A stretch of 64,000 bases of DNA from Sipunculus nudus (lineage: Eukaryota; Annelida; Sipuncula; Golfingiida; Sipunculidae), in assembly GCA_026874595.1 (NCBI GenBank), contig CM049320.1, positions 17,124,988 through 17,188,987 of the forward strand, read 5' to 3'. Every line of letters starts with the position of its first letter. The stretch's first letter is position 1. The notes beneath the pieces were generated by a model. It was not told the DNA's origin. It did not search any database and was given only the letters and a program-made list of their open reading frames with translations. Position numbers and translations under genes: made by a program. This document shows positions 33,190-62,364 of the stretch, piece after piece.

Positions 33190-34292
33190 TTCATTATTAA
33201 AAAGCTACCATTTATTATACATTTTGATAACTTAAAGGTACATATTCTGAAATTTGCAATAATATGTGGTTTTTCTCATGCAGTTAGTTCTTTCTGACCA
33301 AATGCACAATTTTTCCTCGAAAAACCATCCCGGCCCATCTGTCTCTTATTCGCTTGTTTTATACATTGTTGTGATTTTGTATATGAGTAAATAAAGACCA
33401 CGTGTATCCGGCTTGAAGCTTGGAAATCTTGATTTTGTGAAGTTTTGGCGTACGGTCACCAGGTGGCGTGAGCGGAATGTCTATGTTTTGCATCATCGAT
33501 GGCTCCCCGTGCCATCTTATCTTCGATCGTATGCAGGTGTAAGCACTCGGTTTGGGAATGAAATATGGGCAGATACCATTATATCTTTAGGAAATAAATA
33601 TTATATTGTGTATCACTTATTCACAAGTCATTGTGTCTCTGACAATAGCTCTCACTCTAGTACATGGATATTGGATGGAACAGTCGATCGTCATTGGGCA
33701 TGGTATGTTATTCCCAACCCGTCGTACACAATGTAGTAATATAAACATATTTATTCAAATGAACTGAACAAAAAAAAAAAAAAATTAACAACGATACACA
33801 ACAATATACAGTGCTCTATATTTAACAACTGAGATGCGTATAACCAGCTTAGCTACCATTCATTATTAAAAAGCTAATATTTATTATACATTTTGATAAC
33901 TTAAAGGTACATATTCTGAAATTTGCAATAATATGTGGTTTTTCTCACGCAGTTAGTTCTTTCTGACCAAATGCACAATTTTTCCTCGAAAAAAAAACCA
34001 TCCCGGCCCATCTGTCTCTTATTCGCTTGTTTTATACATTGTTGTGATTTTATATGTGAGTAAATAAAGACCACGTGTATCCGGCTTGGAGCTTGGAATC
34101 TTGATTTTGTGAAGTTTTGGCGTACGGTCACCAGGTGGCGTGAGCGGAATGTCTATGTTTTGCATCATCGATGGCTCCCCGTGCCATCTTATCTTCGATC
34201 GTATGCAGGTGTAAGCACTCGGTTTGGGAATGAAATATGGGCAGATACCATTATATCTTTAGGAAATAAATATTATATTGTGTATCACTTAT
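32981..34292. repeat. Tandem repeat of about 656-672 bp, two full copies
   Basis: Copy 1 is about 32981-33620, copy 2 about 33637-34292. Differences are mainly the length of an A-run and scattered substitutions. A third, partial copy lies at about 36198-36407. The identical plus-strand open frames near 33413 and 34109 are duplicated together with the repeat and have no domain motif. Confidence 0.8.
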
Positions 34293-34878
34293 ACATTATA
34301 CGTATATTTATCACACCTGGAATATGAATAGATCTCTTTAATTTTATAAGAGTCACACATTATTAATACGAGTATTTTAATTTCCTCAGCATTCCAAAAC
34401 TTATGTTAAATGTATTTTTAGGTGATAAGTTCAGCTTCCAACTAACATTATAGATGACTCACAATAACAAAGAGATATGTAGAAGCCCTGTCGAATATTA
34501 TATATCTTTTGTCAAGATGGCAGTTTTCTGTATCTCAGTGCGCGGATGCACGGTGGTAGGCTGTTTGGGTGCCTATGCTGCCATGGATGTAATATTCAGG
34601 ATTCATGGATCACGTATATGGCGATAGATTAGGCCTAATAATCAGAATAATACAAGAAAGTTTAGTAATAATCTCTCGGGTAGTATTTCATGGTACTGTC
34701 TTTTTCTTTAGGTCATTTATTAAATGATGATCATTTTCTTTTTTTGCAATGTAAAACTCAAATTCACGATTATAATTGTACCTGTAAAAGTCATCCTTTT
34801 TGTCAAGCTTCAATCTGTGTGTACACGTTATTAAAATCATGTATTTATTTTTGAACTATAAGAATGCATTTTTATCCT
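34293..34878. other. Spacer, nothing recognised
   Basis: AT-rich DNA between the tandem repeat and duplicated segment B1, without a supported gene. Confidence 0.5.
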
Positions 34879-35935
34879 GTTTTCCAATCTCCGATCACAA
34901 TGTTCAGAATACAAAAAAAAATTCCTCATTTTCGTTCTGAAGTTAATACACATGCTAACTGAACAAGCAGAGTCTTATAATGTTGCTAAAAACGACTTGT
35001 TATCATCCTGTTGTGTCTGCTGAGAGTCGTTCATTACACCTTGGCCACGTTTCACTGAGCGCCCACTTTATAAAGTCAATCTTCTTTCTAGCATCACTTT
35101 CCTCTCTGTTGATGCTCGGCGTGTTTGTCGTATTTTGTGAAACTGTCGGATTTTCTGAACCGTTATCTGTGGATGACCAGCAAGATGACAATCCAATCAC
35201 GCTTTTTGATCGCTGTTTTCTCGTCCGCTCCGGGGTGTCTTTTATAAGAAAACATGCATCAGCGCTTAGTATATTGGGTCTTTGGGTACATTTTTTAGGG
35301 CTCTCTTGAATCCACGTTTGTGGGGATGAGGCCTGGTGACATCTCACGGTTAATTTTGTTGATGAAGGAACGCTATTTTTCTTATTGAACAGAATTTGAG
35401 AATATCGACTCGAAGCACGGGCACTTGAAGGACAACTGATCGTAGAGGCCGTTTCTTGTGTTGGCGATGATCTTGACACAAATGATGACGCGGGGCGGAC
35501 TTTCGGAAAAGGTCGATTGTTAACTTGGTTAAACTTTTGCAATGACAGGGAAATTGGTTCAGCATATTTCCAGTTCGGGTCCATGGATTTCCTACGGGGA
35601 GTGCGTCTTTGCGATAATGTGAGCATTTCATCATCTGTTTCTGTGCAATTGTCCTTGATGACAGTATCATCTGAATGGTTTCCTGATAAATCCTGCCTTG
35701 CATCTTCATGTTCTGTTGGAGACATTACAACTAACAAGGATGTCGCTTGTCTTTTACTTTCGGATCCTGTGTCGTTCTTTGATGGAATAATCTGATTATT
35801 TATGCGACTTGTCTTAATTTCACGATTTAACGTTTCTTCTCGGTCTTTTACGCGGACATTTCTTGCAGAAAGTAAGTGAGAAATCCGACGTTCTAAAGCC
35901 AAACGCTCTTTGGCAAAATACGCAAGACACCTTTC
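34879..35935. repeat. Segment B1 of recent local duplication
   Basis: About 1,055 bp are colinear, without indels, with 36408-37463. The one difference I noticed in the coding part is Lys versus Asn in an NK-K/N-NSVPS stretch. The right border is at CACCTTT, where B1 switches to segment A2 and B2 continues into the full ORF. Confidence 0.85.
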
Positions 35936-35956
35936 CTGAAAGGCCCTTAAAGCCAT
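35003..35956 (-). pseudogene. N-terminally truncated copy of the orphan ORF with borrowed start
   Basis: A 317-codon frame on the minus strand. From RCLAYFAKERL onward it is the same as the full copy (36532-37593), ending SADTTG-stop. The first eight residues, MALRAFQE, come from the neighbouring A2 segment, and its ATG falls in frame by chance. About 97 N-terminal residues of the full copy, including part of the predicted helical region, are missing, as is its upstream sequence. Whether it is transcribed is unknown; a decaying duplicate is the simplest reading. Confidence 0.6.
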
Positions 35957-36407
35957 GAATACAAGAGTAGTTGAGCAAGCTATATCGCCAAAAATACGTT
36001 CTCACTGCTAATGTCATAGACGTATGTGTAGTATGGTATGTGTGTCTCTGGACCAAAATACAGAATATCTGAGGAAAAAATTACTGCATGTTGTCAATAT
36101 GTTGCAGTGGGAACTAAACATTGATAATATGCTTCAAAATGTTGCAATGTTTTCTAAAAATATAATACAATTTCTCTTTTAAAAGTAAGTGGTCGTGTCT
36201 CTAACAATAGCACTTATTTCAGTACATGGATATTGGATGGAACAGTCGACTGTCATTGGGCATGGTATGTTATTCCCAACCCGTCGTACACAATGTGGTA
36301 ATATAAACATATTTATTCAAATAAACTGAACAAAAATACAAAATATACAACAATATACAGTGCTCTATATTTAACAACTGAGATGCGTATAACCACCAAA
36401 ACTACCA
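35933..36407. repeat. Segment A2 of recent local duplication
   Basis: Near-identical to 32715-33189. Here it is joined directly to segment B2 at 36408, without the roughly 1.7-kb spacer present between A1 and B1. Confidence 0.85.
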
Positions 36408-36531
36408 GTTTTCCAATCTCCGATCACAATGTTCAGAATACAAAAAAAAATTCCTCATTTTCGTTCTGAAGTTAATACACATGCTAACTGAACAAGCAGA
36501 GTCTTATAATGTTGCTAAAAACGACTTGTTA

Positions 36532-37593
36532 TCATCCTGTTGTGTCTGCTGAGAGTCGTTCATTACACCTTGGCCACGTTTCACTGAGCGCCCACTTTAT
36601 AAAGTCAATCTTCTTTCTAGCATCACTTTCCTCTCTGTTGATGCTCGGCGTGTTTGTCGTATTTTGTGAAACTGTCGGATTTTCTGAACCGTTATCTGTG
36701 GATGACCAGCAAGATGACAATCCAATCACGCTTTTTGATCGCTGTTTTCTCGTCCGCTCCGGGGTGTCTTTTATAAGAAAACATGCATCAGCGCTTAGTA
36801 TATTGGGTCTTTGGGTACATTTTTTAGGGCTCTCTTGAATCCACGTTTGTGGGGATGAGGCCTGGTGACATCTCACGGTTAATTTTGTTGATGAAGGAAC
36901 GCTATTATTCTTATTGAACAGAATTTGAGAATATCGACTCGAAGCACGGGCACTTGAAGGACAACTGATCGTAGAGGCCGTTTCTTGTGTTGGCGATGAT
37001 CTTGACACAAATGATGACGCGGGGCGGACTTTCGGAAAAGGTCGATTGTTAACTTGGTTAAACTTTTGCAATGACAGGGAAATTGGTTCAGCATATTTCC
37101 AGTTCGGGTCCATGGATTTCCTACGGGGAGTGCGTCTTTGCGATAATGTGAGCATTTCATCATCTGTTTCTGTGCAATTGTCCTTGATGACAGTATCATC
37201 TGAATGGTTTCCTGATAAATCCTGCCTTGCATCTTCATGTTCTGTTGGAGACATTACAACTAACAAGGATGTCGCTTGTCTTTTACTTTCGGATCCTGTG
37301 TCGTTCTTTGATGGAATAATCTGATTATTTATGCGACTTGTCTTAATTTCACGATTTAACGTTTCTTCTCGGTCTTTTACGCGGACATTTCTTGCAGAAA
37401 GTAAGTGAGAAATCCGACGTTCTAAAGCCAAACGCTCTTTGGCAAAATACGCAAGACACCTTTTTCGCTCAGATGCTATACCGTTAACTTGCTTTTTCAG
37501 TTCAATTGTGTCAGCTCTTACCTTTGCTGATAGTTGTTTCTTGATTCTTAGTTCGTCTAATTCTTGTGTACTCCATTGGTCCAGAGGTTTCAT
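36532..37593 (-). CDS. Orphan intronless ORF, full copy, 353 residues
   Basis: The ATG at 37593 (MKPLDQWSTQELDELRIKKQ) is preferred because the region upstream in the same frame, to 37761, looks non-coding; a start at 37761 would give 409 residues. Residues about 1-100 are rich in charged and Leu/Ile residues and look helical, possibly coiled coil (DTIELKKQV, LALERRISHLL). The rest is Ser/Thr/Arg/Lys-rich and probably disordered (RRTPRRKS, PSSARASSRYS), with a short hydrophobic IDFIKWALSETW near the end. There is no signal peptide, membrane segment or recognised domain. The lack of introns would fit a retrogene, but no poly(A) tract follows the stop. A recent duplication of its C-terminal 75 percent lies directly downstream. 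Function unknown. Confidence 0.55.
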   Translation of the reverse strand: MKPLDQWSTQELDELRIKKQLSAKVRADTIELKKQVNGIASERKRCLAYFAKERLALERRISHLLSARNVRVKDREETLNREIKTSRINNQIIPSKNDTGSESKRQATSLLVVMSPTEHEDARQDLSGNHSDDTVIKDNCTETDDEMLTLSQRRTPRRKSMDPNWKYAEPISLSLQKFNQVNNRPFPKVRPASSFVSRSSPTQETASTISCPSSARASSRYSQILFNKNNSVPSSTKLTVRCHQASSPQTWIQESPKKCTQRPNILSADACFLIKDTPERTRKQRSKSVIGLSSCWSSTDNGSENPTVSQNTTNTPSINREESDARKKIDFIKWALSETWPRCNERLSADTTG

Positions 37594-38865
37594 TTTGTTA
37601 TGTCTTTTTCGGGTACTATGCCAGACTTGTATATAAAAAGACTTGAGTGATGACGAACAAGGGGGGGGGACATCAACGTACCCCAATCTGTTATATTCAA
37701 GCGTATTTCCACTGCCTTGAGTGAAACGTTCTTGGAGCTGGAAATATCTGAAAGGTAACAACCTCTATTACCTGCAGACCCTGGGAAAAATATCCTTATA
37801 TACACATATACGGATAAGAATTGGCTAGCTATGTCGCCAAGTTTTATAATCCTTAACATATTCAGTGTTAACGAACAGGCTTTTCTTTGTGCCGAGAGAC
37901 CTGTTGATTGCCCTCACATGAGACCCCCCGCTTACGCACGTATTAGTGCGATTGACGCTGCCCAGTTTAATGATTGTAAGAAGCTAAAGCGACATTTGTC
38001 TGGTACTAACAACTATTATACGCCATGAATTTAGGATTTCAGACGTCTGAATTAGGAATGCATCAGAGATTTCATTAGTGACCACGTTGAATGGTGTAAT
38101 TGTCAAGACGGAGAACACCAAGTGCTTGATTCATGAACAATCAACTTATGAAAATAAAACCAACTGGCTAATCGTAGGTATGACCGATATGACTCTACGG
38201 CAATAATATAACGAACTCGTGCCCGATTATCGGCACATGATGATAACGTATCTTCAGGTTTGTCGCCTTAATAATACAAAATTCCCTAAAAGACATATAC
38301 ATGTAGATTAAATGGGAACTTTCGGAGGGGAGCAATTTTATATATAAAAAAAAATGATTTGTACGCTTACCTCTTTAAAAACCCTCTGATATCAGTTTAA
38401 ATACCCTTTAAAAACCATGTGCATTATTTACAGCTGAATTAAATTATACGAAAAGTGATTCCAGTGTTCCATACCATGCTACATGAAGACTTAAAACAAG
38501 AGCCCCAGAGGTCTTAATGTTCACTCTGTGCCATACCATAAAATACGGTCATGAAATTAAAGAGTGAATTGAGAATACAATTTCAGCAGTAAACATAAAC
38601 TAGGTTGCGCTGTCTAACGCCAAAATCTACTAACAAGTCAGACAATCAACAGTTGATGCCATTCCTGTGATATTTGCCGACAGTCAAAACAACATTAACG
38701 TATTATCACATCATATCGTAAAATTAATATTTCCACAAAAATTGAATTTTTCAATTATTATATTGAATTCTTGCTCTTTCAATTTCATTTGCTCTACAGA
38801 GCTGCTTACATAATATGGAGCAAGAATTTTTTTTCTGGTTTATTCAGGAAAAAATTGGAAATATA

Positions 38866-38945
38866 TTATTATGTTATACAAAATCTTATTAAAATCACTC
38901 ATATAAAATACAAAATTGTGCCTAAGATTTTGTATAACATAATAA
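38866..38945. repeat. Perfect 23-bp inverted repeat, 34-bp spacer
   Basis: The left arm (38866-38888) and right arm (38923-38945) are exact reverse complements with core ATGTTATACAAAATC. The AT-rich hairpin may be the termini of a tiny MITE or a fold-back. Confidence 0.85.
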
Positions 38946-39189
38946 GGGTTGATATCATGTCATTGTGAGAGCTGAAATGTGCTGAATCTGGGCTTCAAAC
39001 GTGGTGTACACCATGATGGGCCGTGCAGTTTGAGTAGACAGACGTACACTAAGACAGGACAGAATATGCTCCCGGGATACATATATACATTTCAGAATTT
39101 ACGGACATTAGCGAAGTAAACGGAGGTGGTCATGGCGGGGGGTACTTAATTATGCAAGAATTGTTATTTATAACGGTCTTTTAACAGTG

Positions 39190-39840
39190 GAAACACATGC
39201 TAAGAGTAATATGGTACATGTTTTCTGGCAATATTAATGTTTATTTTTTTAAGTTTCAATTGTATAAACCACGGAATGTTTTATTTTTAACTATCAACTG
39301 TATAAACCATCCTTCAAAAACTCTCCGAACCTTCTCCGTGGATTCTCCGCTGATTCTCCGACTTGTAAACAGAGCTGTTAACTGGAACTTTCTGGATGTG
39401 CACTGTGAACTTACCTCTGCAATTAGCTAATCAAAGAGAGGATTTTGGGGTATTCACCATTTCATCACCCATAAATTATGATCATGTCAGGTACTTTCAC
39501 TAGGTACACACACTCGGTTTCGGAATATGTAAGCTTTATCTTTGCGTTGTTCTATGATAATGGGCTATAATTTTAATTAATATTTTGGTTCTCGATTGAT
39601 TCATTTTGTTAACATACTTATGAGGTACAAATTTTTGGTAATAAATATCCAAAGTTTCATTTCTGTTAGCCCATTTGTGACGATCTTTGTAAATATTAGC
39701 TTTGTGCCGGCCGGTAGAAGCCCGTTCCGGCCGGCTACCCCGGACCGTTGCCGACCGGCGTATGCGCGCATATAGAAACACACCGTTTTTTACGCATATA
39801 GGCACACACGCATATACGCGCACCTGGAAACACTGCTTTA
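39190..39840. mobile_element. MITE/repeat cluster with GCGCACCTGGAAACACTGCT end
   Basis: The left part repeats blocks of 32405-32550 (AATATGGTACATG, CTTCAAAAACTCTCCG, GATTCTCCG). The right end (about 39770-39832) has CGCATATACGCGCACCTGGAAACACTGCT before TTA, the inverted terminus of the 8657-8870 family. A CCGGCCGG-rich block lies at 39710-39760. Confidence 0.5.
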
Positions 39841-40839
39841 AATTTGGAAGTCCGGGTATAAAGATTGTTAAGTAATGCCCTCTCCTATTGGTCTTCAGTG
39901 CGATATAGCGGAGGCATATGCGCTCTACTTCTGCGTTTCAGTTCAATATTAACCGGTCACTCCTGTATTACGATTTACATGTGACATATCTTTGCTTACA
40001 AAAGAACAACACAGACTAAAGAAAGAAAAATATTTATATATTCACAAAACCTGATACAAAATTTTTAATCTGAATACAAATCTTTGCATCCTATGGTACT
40101 TATGCGTCTTTTTCCTTGGAAATATTTATATCAACAGACCAAGAGTTAATTTGCATCACGATTTATACGAACTGCGACCTTGACTGATGACTATACACTG
40201 TATATTCTTTTATATCAATAATTTATATATTTTATAATTACATGTATTTATAAGTAAAATAAATGCTTGAATTGTTGTTCACACACATGTATATATGTGT
40301 GTGTGCGGAATGAAACTTGATGAATATAAATGGCAACATCATTCTATTTTGATTTAAAGAATAAGTACTGAAATACTGTATCATTGATAACTAGTTATGT
40401 ATCAATACAATTTGGTTGTATGCACAATATGATTGGTGGTATACATATGTATATGCTAATGTTGTTTTCAAACTTCATAAATATTTAATAACGTTTTTTA
40501 CTAAAAAAATCGGTTCAAGTTTTGGCTGGATGAAAACACATTAAAAATGTGCAGTGGTTGTGTCTGGCACGCTGTTTCAGAAGCAGTCTTATTAAGTTCC
40601 GAGTTGGAACCACACATTCCTCCAATAACCTGTTGTTAAATAACCCAGTAGATAACAGTTTGTCTTGGTCTGGTAGGAGCAAGTGAATCGCCATCTTCCT
40701 CCATGCATATAGCCGAACTACAGTTTTTTCTCTAATGACTGCATTTAAATGAATGTGGTTAGAACGTATCCTGAGTCATATGTAATATCTCTTTTAAGTG
40801 GCAAGTAAAATACCTCACGAACGACGTTACACGCTTGAA

Positions 40840-59339
<18,500 letters not shown>

Positions 59340-59690
59340 CTGAAAATAAAAGGAAACATAAAGGTACGGTCAGACCTGTCAGCTTTAACCCATTTTCATT
59401 TTCTGTCGTCCGTAAACAACGAGTCAATGTAACATCCATAGTGCCTACACACTGACCCAGGTATGCATCCGCACCAGTTTCATCTTCCGCACAATTGTTC
59501 AAAATTTTGGCGGGAGCGGGCTAAGGGAGCCGAAGGCGAATCCTTAAGGTGATGTCAAATGCTAGGTGATTTTCTGAACATTGTGTTTATACATGTGCTT
59601 TCGGTGTTCATGCAATGGCAATCAATCATGTTTAGATATACAAAAGTAACAAACCCATTGATTCTCAAAATGGAAAATTAGTTAAGCAAA
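59340..59690. other. Receptor intron or unresolved region
   Basis: About 350 bp. The missing part of the amino-terminal domain (about 70-100 residues between the flanking candidates) is not visible here. Confidence 0.4.
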
Positions 59691-59834
59691 TGTGTCCCGA
59701 ACATGACCCGTGTAGGAAGGATCTTGTCACGGTCAAAGATAAATGATGTAAAGTTGAGCATGGTGAGAATACCGACAACTTTCATGAGAGATAACAGAGG
59801 GCCAAAATGTGAACCATCTGTTATGGTAAAACCT
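59691..59834 (-). CDS. Candidate receptor exon, amino-terminal domain
   Basis: After a TATTTTAG acceptor (59835) a phase-1 frame reads FTITDGSHFGPLLSLMKVVG, then MLNFTSFIFDRDK and a stop at about 59684-59686. The pattern (helix, then L-N-x-T-S-x-x-F-x-x-D) resembles the start of lobe 2 in receptor amino-terminal domains. No good donor is seen and the intron phase does not fit the next exon cleanly, so this may be a decayed or unrelated segment. Confidence 0.3.
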
Positions 59835-59877
59835 AAAATATAAATAAAAATATAATTTTTAAATAAATCAATGAGAT

Positions 59878-60125
59878 AATGGGACCTAGACAGCTGAGTG
59901 GTAAAACGCTCGGCCTTCTCCCCTGGCGACCTGGGTTCGATTCCCGGCGTGGCTATGAGAACGGGTTGTAGTTGCCCGTCCAAGTAGGGTGGTTTTCTCC
60001 GGGTCCTCCGGTTTCCTCCACCGTTACCAACTACCCAGCGCCAACATCCGAGCCATGGAGAGTGCCTCGTATTAGTCATTATAACTAGTTGTACAATCCA
60101 TGTAAAATAAATAAAGTTTTTAACA
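59878..60125 (+). mobile_element. tRNA-derived SINE with Nin-DC-like central domain
   Basis: A tRNA-like head carries an A-box-like CAGCTGAGTGGTAAAACGCT and an exact B box GGTTCGATTCC (59934-59944). A central block with GGTTTTCTCCGGGTCCTCCG and GTTTCCTCCACC follows; as I recall, this resembles the conserved Nin-DC SINE domain. The 3' part ends ACTAGTTGTACAATCCATGT and an AAATAAATAAAG tail. A second tail fragment lies at about 60232-60290. Confidence 0.75.
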
Positions 60126-60231
60126 ATGTAACATACCAGAGCAATCTGGCTTTTTTTGGTCCATGTTTTATTTAATTCCAATATAACGCTTTTCAGTAAC
60201 TATTTAACAACTGAGAAAATGAAGTTATATA

Positions 60232-60290
60232 TGGAGAGTGCTTCGTTTTAGTTATGATAACTAGTTGCATAATCCATGTTTATAGTTTAT
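60232..60290 (+). repeat. SINE 3' tail fragment
   Basis: TATGGAGAGTGCTTCGTTTT and GATAACTAGTTGCATAATCC repeat the tail of the SINE at about 60053-60105 with small changes. Confidence 0.65.
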
Positions 60291-60299
60291 ACTTCATCA

Positions 60300-61100
60300 G
60301 GCTGCTTACACTCTCAAAACTTACCTGAACATATAACACGGATTGTTTTTGAAGTCGGATTCATTGTGTTTTAGAGAGACCGCTCTCCTAATATCGTTAT
60401 CGCTTCAGTTTTACGCTCGTCGAGCAGCTACAGGTTGCTGTGGTCAAGACCTCAGCCCTGTGCGCTCCTTAAGCACGTTCTCATGAGCCAACAGACGCAA
60501 TGCAACACCAAGCTAAGCAAGAGCCGCGAGAGGCCGCCACCGTACATCCCGAGCCGGTGACTTTTGGAAAGCTGCAGCACCCAAAGCCGCAAAGGCAGAA
60601 GAAGCAACCCCCATTCTCTCCACCGATCCCAGCAGCGGGGACCCAGCCATGCCATTGGAGAGCCGAACTCGATCTTGAGAACGACACTGTTTCGAGACCC
60701 ATCGCCATTGTACTTGCAGTTTCGGCCATTTGGACCATATTAACCGGGTTACCCAGTTATGCAAGTTTTAGCAAGTTTTTTCGTCATCAGCATATCGCTT
60801 CAATGAGGAGGCAGTTTGTACATGAACCCGCTTGTCGTATCACGTTACCGTGTCCCACACGTCACGGGTGCTCGGTCAATCAGATGACCGCCTGTGATGT
60901 AACCACGAGTGATGGTCGACAGGCAGGGCGCTCCGGCAGGTATAGGTCGGTTCATGAGTATTGGTAGAACTGCTGTAACTATCCAATGAACCGCACCACA
61001 AACGCGGGACTGCAGGCATAATATAAGAACGGTCTCAAGACTGCAGTCAGGATGAAGTGGGCCCATTTTTTTCTGGATGTCCTTATTACACCTCTGTTTT
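60300..61100. other. GC-richer island with unidentified open frames
   Basis: The composition is visibly richer in G and C than the flanks. The longest frame is on the plus strand (60500-60967, 155 residues, Gln/Pro-rich start, one hydrophobic stretch IAIVLAVSAIWTILTGL). Minus frames of 67-85 residues overlap it. No splice, domain or promoter evidence decides a strand. It could be a promoter-proximal exon or a repeat. Confidence 0.35.
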
Positions 61101-61115
61101 TATATAACCACTGCA

Positions 61116-61116
<1 letters not shown>

Positions 61117-61167
<51 letters not shown>
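61117..61167. repeat. (TA)n microsatellite
   Basis: About 50 bp of TA repeat. Confidence 0.95.
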
Positions 61168-61170
<3 letters not shown>

Positions 61171-61359
61171 CCCTCTCTTTCTCTCACACACAAAGACGCG
61201 CACACAATAAAGGTATACTCAATTTACACAGGGTATGTATGTGAGTGGTTCGGACTTCAATCTCTACCCTTAATTATTTTACAGTGACGTTTTAGGGGCG
61301 TTTACACAACAAAGCTGTAGGTGTCCATCAGTAGATGTTACAACATAAAAATAGCATTA

Positions 61360-61560
61360 GGGCCATGCGCGGGCCAGAAAATTGAACCAGTTCACGCCCC
61401 GCATCATGCACAGTCAGCCCGCAGCCCGCCGCCCCACAATAAAAATAATAATAAAAAAATCAGCCCGCCCCGCAGTTATACAATGATTTTTGTCAATTTG
61501 CACCCGCCCCGCCAAATTTTCCTAAGCGGGGCCCCGCGTGCTGCGTCTTTATCACAAAGA
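61360..61560. mobile_element. GC-rich MITE (AGGGCCATGCGCGGGCC end)
   Basis: It has repeated CAGCCCGC and CCCGCCCCGC blocks around an (AAT)-rich centre, and ends near GCGGGGCCCCGCGTGCTGC. It resembles, inverted, the element at 23172-23404. Confidence 0.5.
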
Positions 61561-62165
61561 CAAAAATAGTTTGTTCCATATCGAGCATCAGACGTCTCTA
61601 CCTTACTTGTCTTGCAAGTCTTGGGACACACCACGCGGCAATAAATCTTCCCTTTGCATCGGGAACCTATGTGTCCTATTTTCTGGTATATGATCTAGAT
61701 GCCTTTGCTCTACTGCGCAACTCTGCACTATGAAACATTTTTTTTTTAAATTGGCATGATCGCGGCAAAACTTTGAGCCGGTTTAACTTTGGGTCACGAT
61801 CATTAAGATGTCTCACGATCATGGAGAGACCTCAAGATCATCATGCACGATTTTGATCTACGCTCTGTTACGCGCTATAAGATATATTGAGATCTTAACA
61901 CGATTTAAACATCATGATCAAACGTGGTAATCGTGGTCTAGTGTAAACGCAGCATTAGACCAGTTGAAGTTTTGATCTTGCTTGACAGACAGACAGATTT
62001 CAAACACAATTTCAAATTTCAGATTTCAAAAATCGTTGGGCCCTTTCTTATGAATGCAACAGAAATGACTGGCAAACTATAACATTGTTAGTTGATGAGC
62101 AAAAGAGTGACAGACCTGACATTTCATTTACGGTTTAAAAAAAAATCTTTACCGTTTAATATATG
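61561..62165. other. Nothing recognised
   Basis: Mixed sequence with repeated GATCA words (TCACGATCATGGAGAGACCT, AAGATCATCATGCACGATTT) at about 61790-61930. No supported gene. Confidence 0.45.
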
Positions 62166-62324
62166 TGGGCTGGCACGAAATTCATACCTGGTACACAAAA
62201 ACAAAAAGGATGCAGGGACCAAGGAACCCAAACAAGTAAGTTATTCTGCAATAAAACCCAGCAGGTGAAAACTTTAAAATTTCAAGTAAAAATGTGAAAT
62301 GTATCTGAAGGGCAGATCACACTC

Positions 62325-62364
<40 letters not shown>

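Larger units (their letters stand above)
37594..40839. other. Intergenic region, no gene recognised
   Basis: Contains a TATA-like TTTTTATATAC on the minus strand near 37630, a 23-bp inverted repeat (38866-38945) and repeats at 39190-39840. The plus frames at 37831-38028 and 38771-38968 have no motifs. Confidence 0.5.

Noticed and set aside
33413-34327. Two identical plus-strand frames (WLPVPSYLRSYAGVSTRFG...)
   Set aside because: They lie inside the roughly 660-bp tandem repeat, so identity comes from duplication; no splice, domain or start support.
36509-37324. Plus-strand frames of 92-109 codons and their twins at 34980-35795
   Set aside because: Antisense to the orphan minus-strand ORF, which is longer and continuous in both copies.
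59878-59960. Possible tRNA gene
   Set aside because: A and B boxes are present but no acceptor stem closes; a SINE central domain and tail follow.
59678-60181. Minus-strand 167-codon frame
   Set aside because: Most of it runs through the SINE at 59878-60125; only the part below 59834 is a weak exon candidate.
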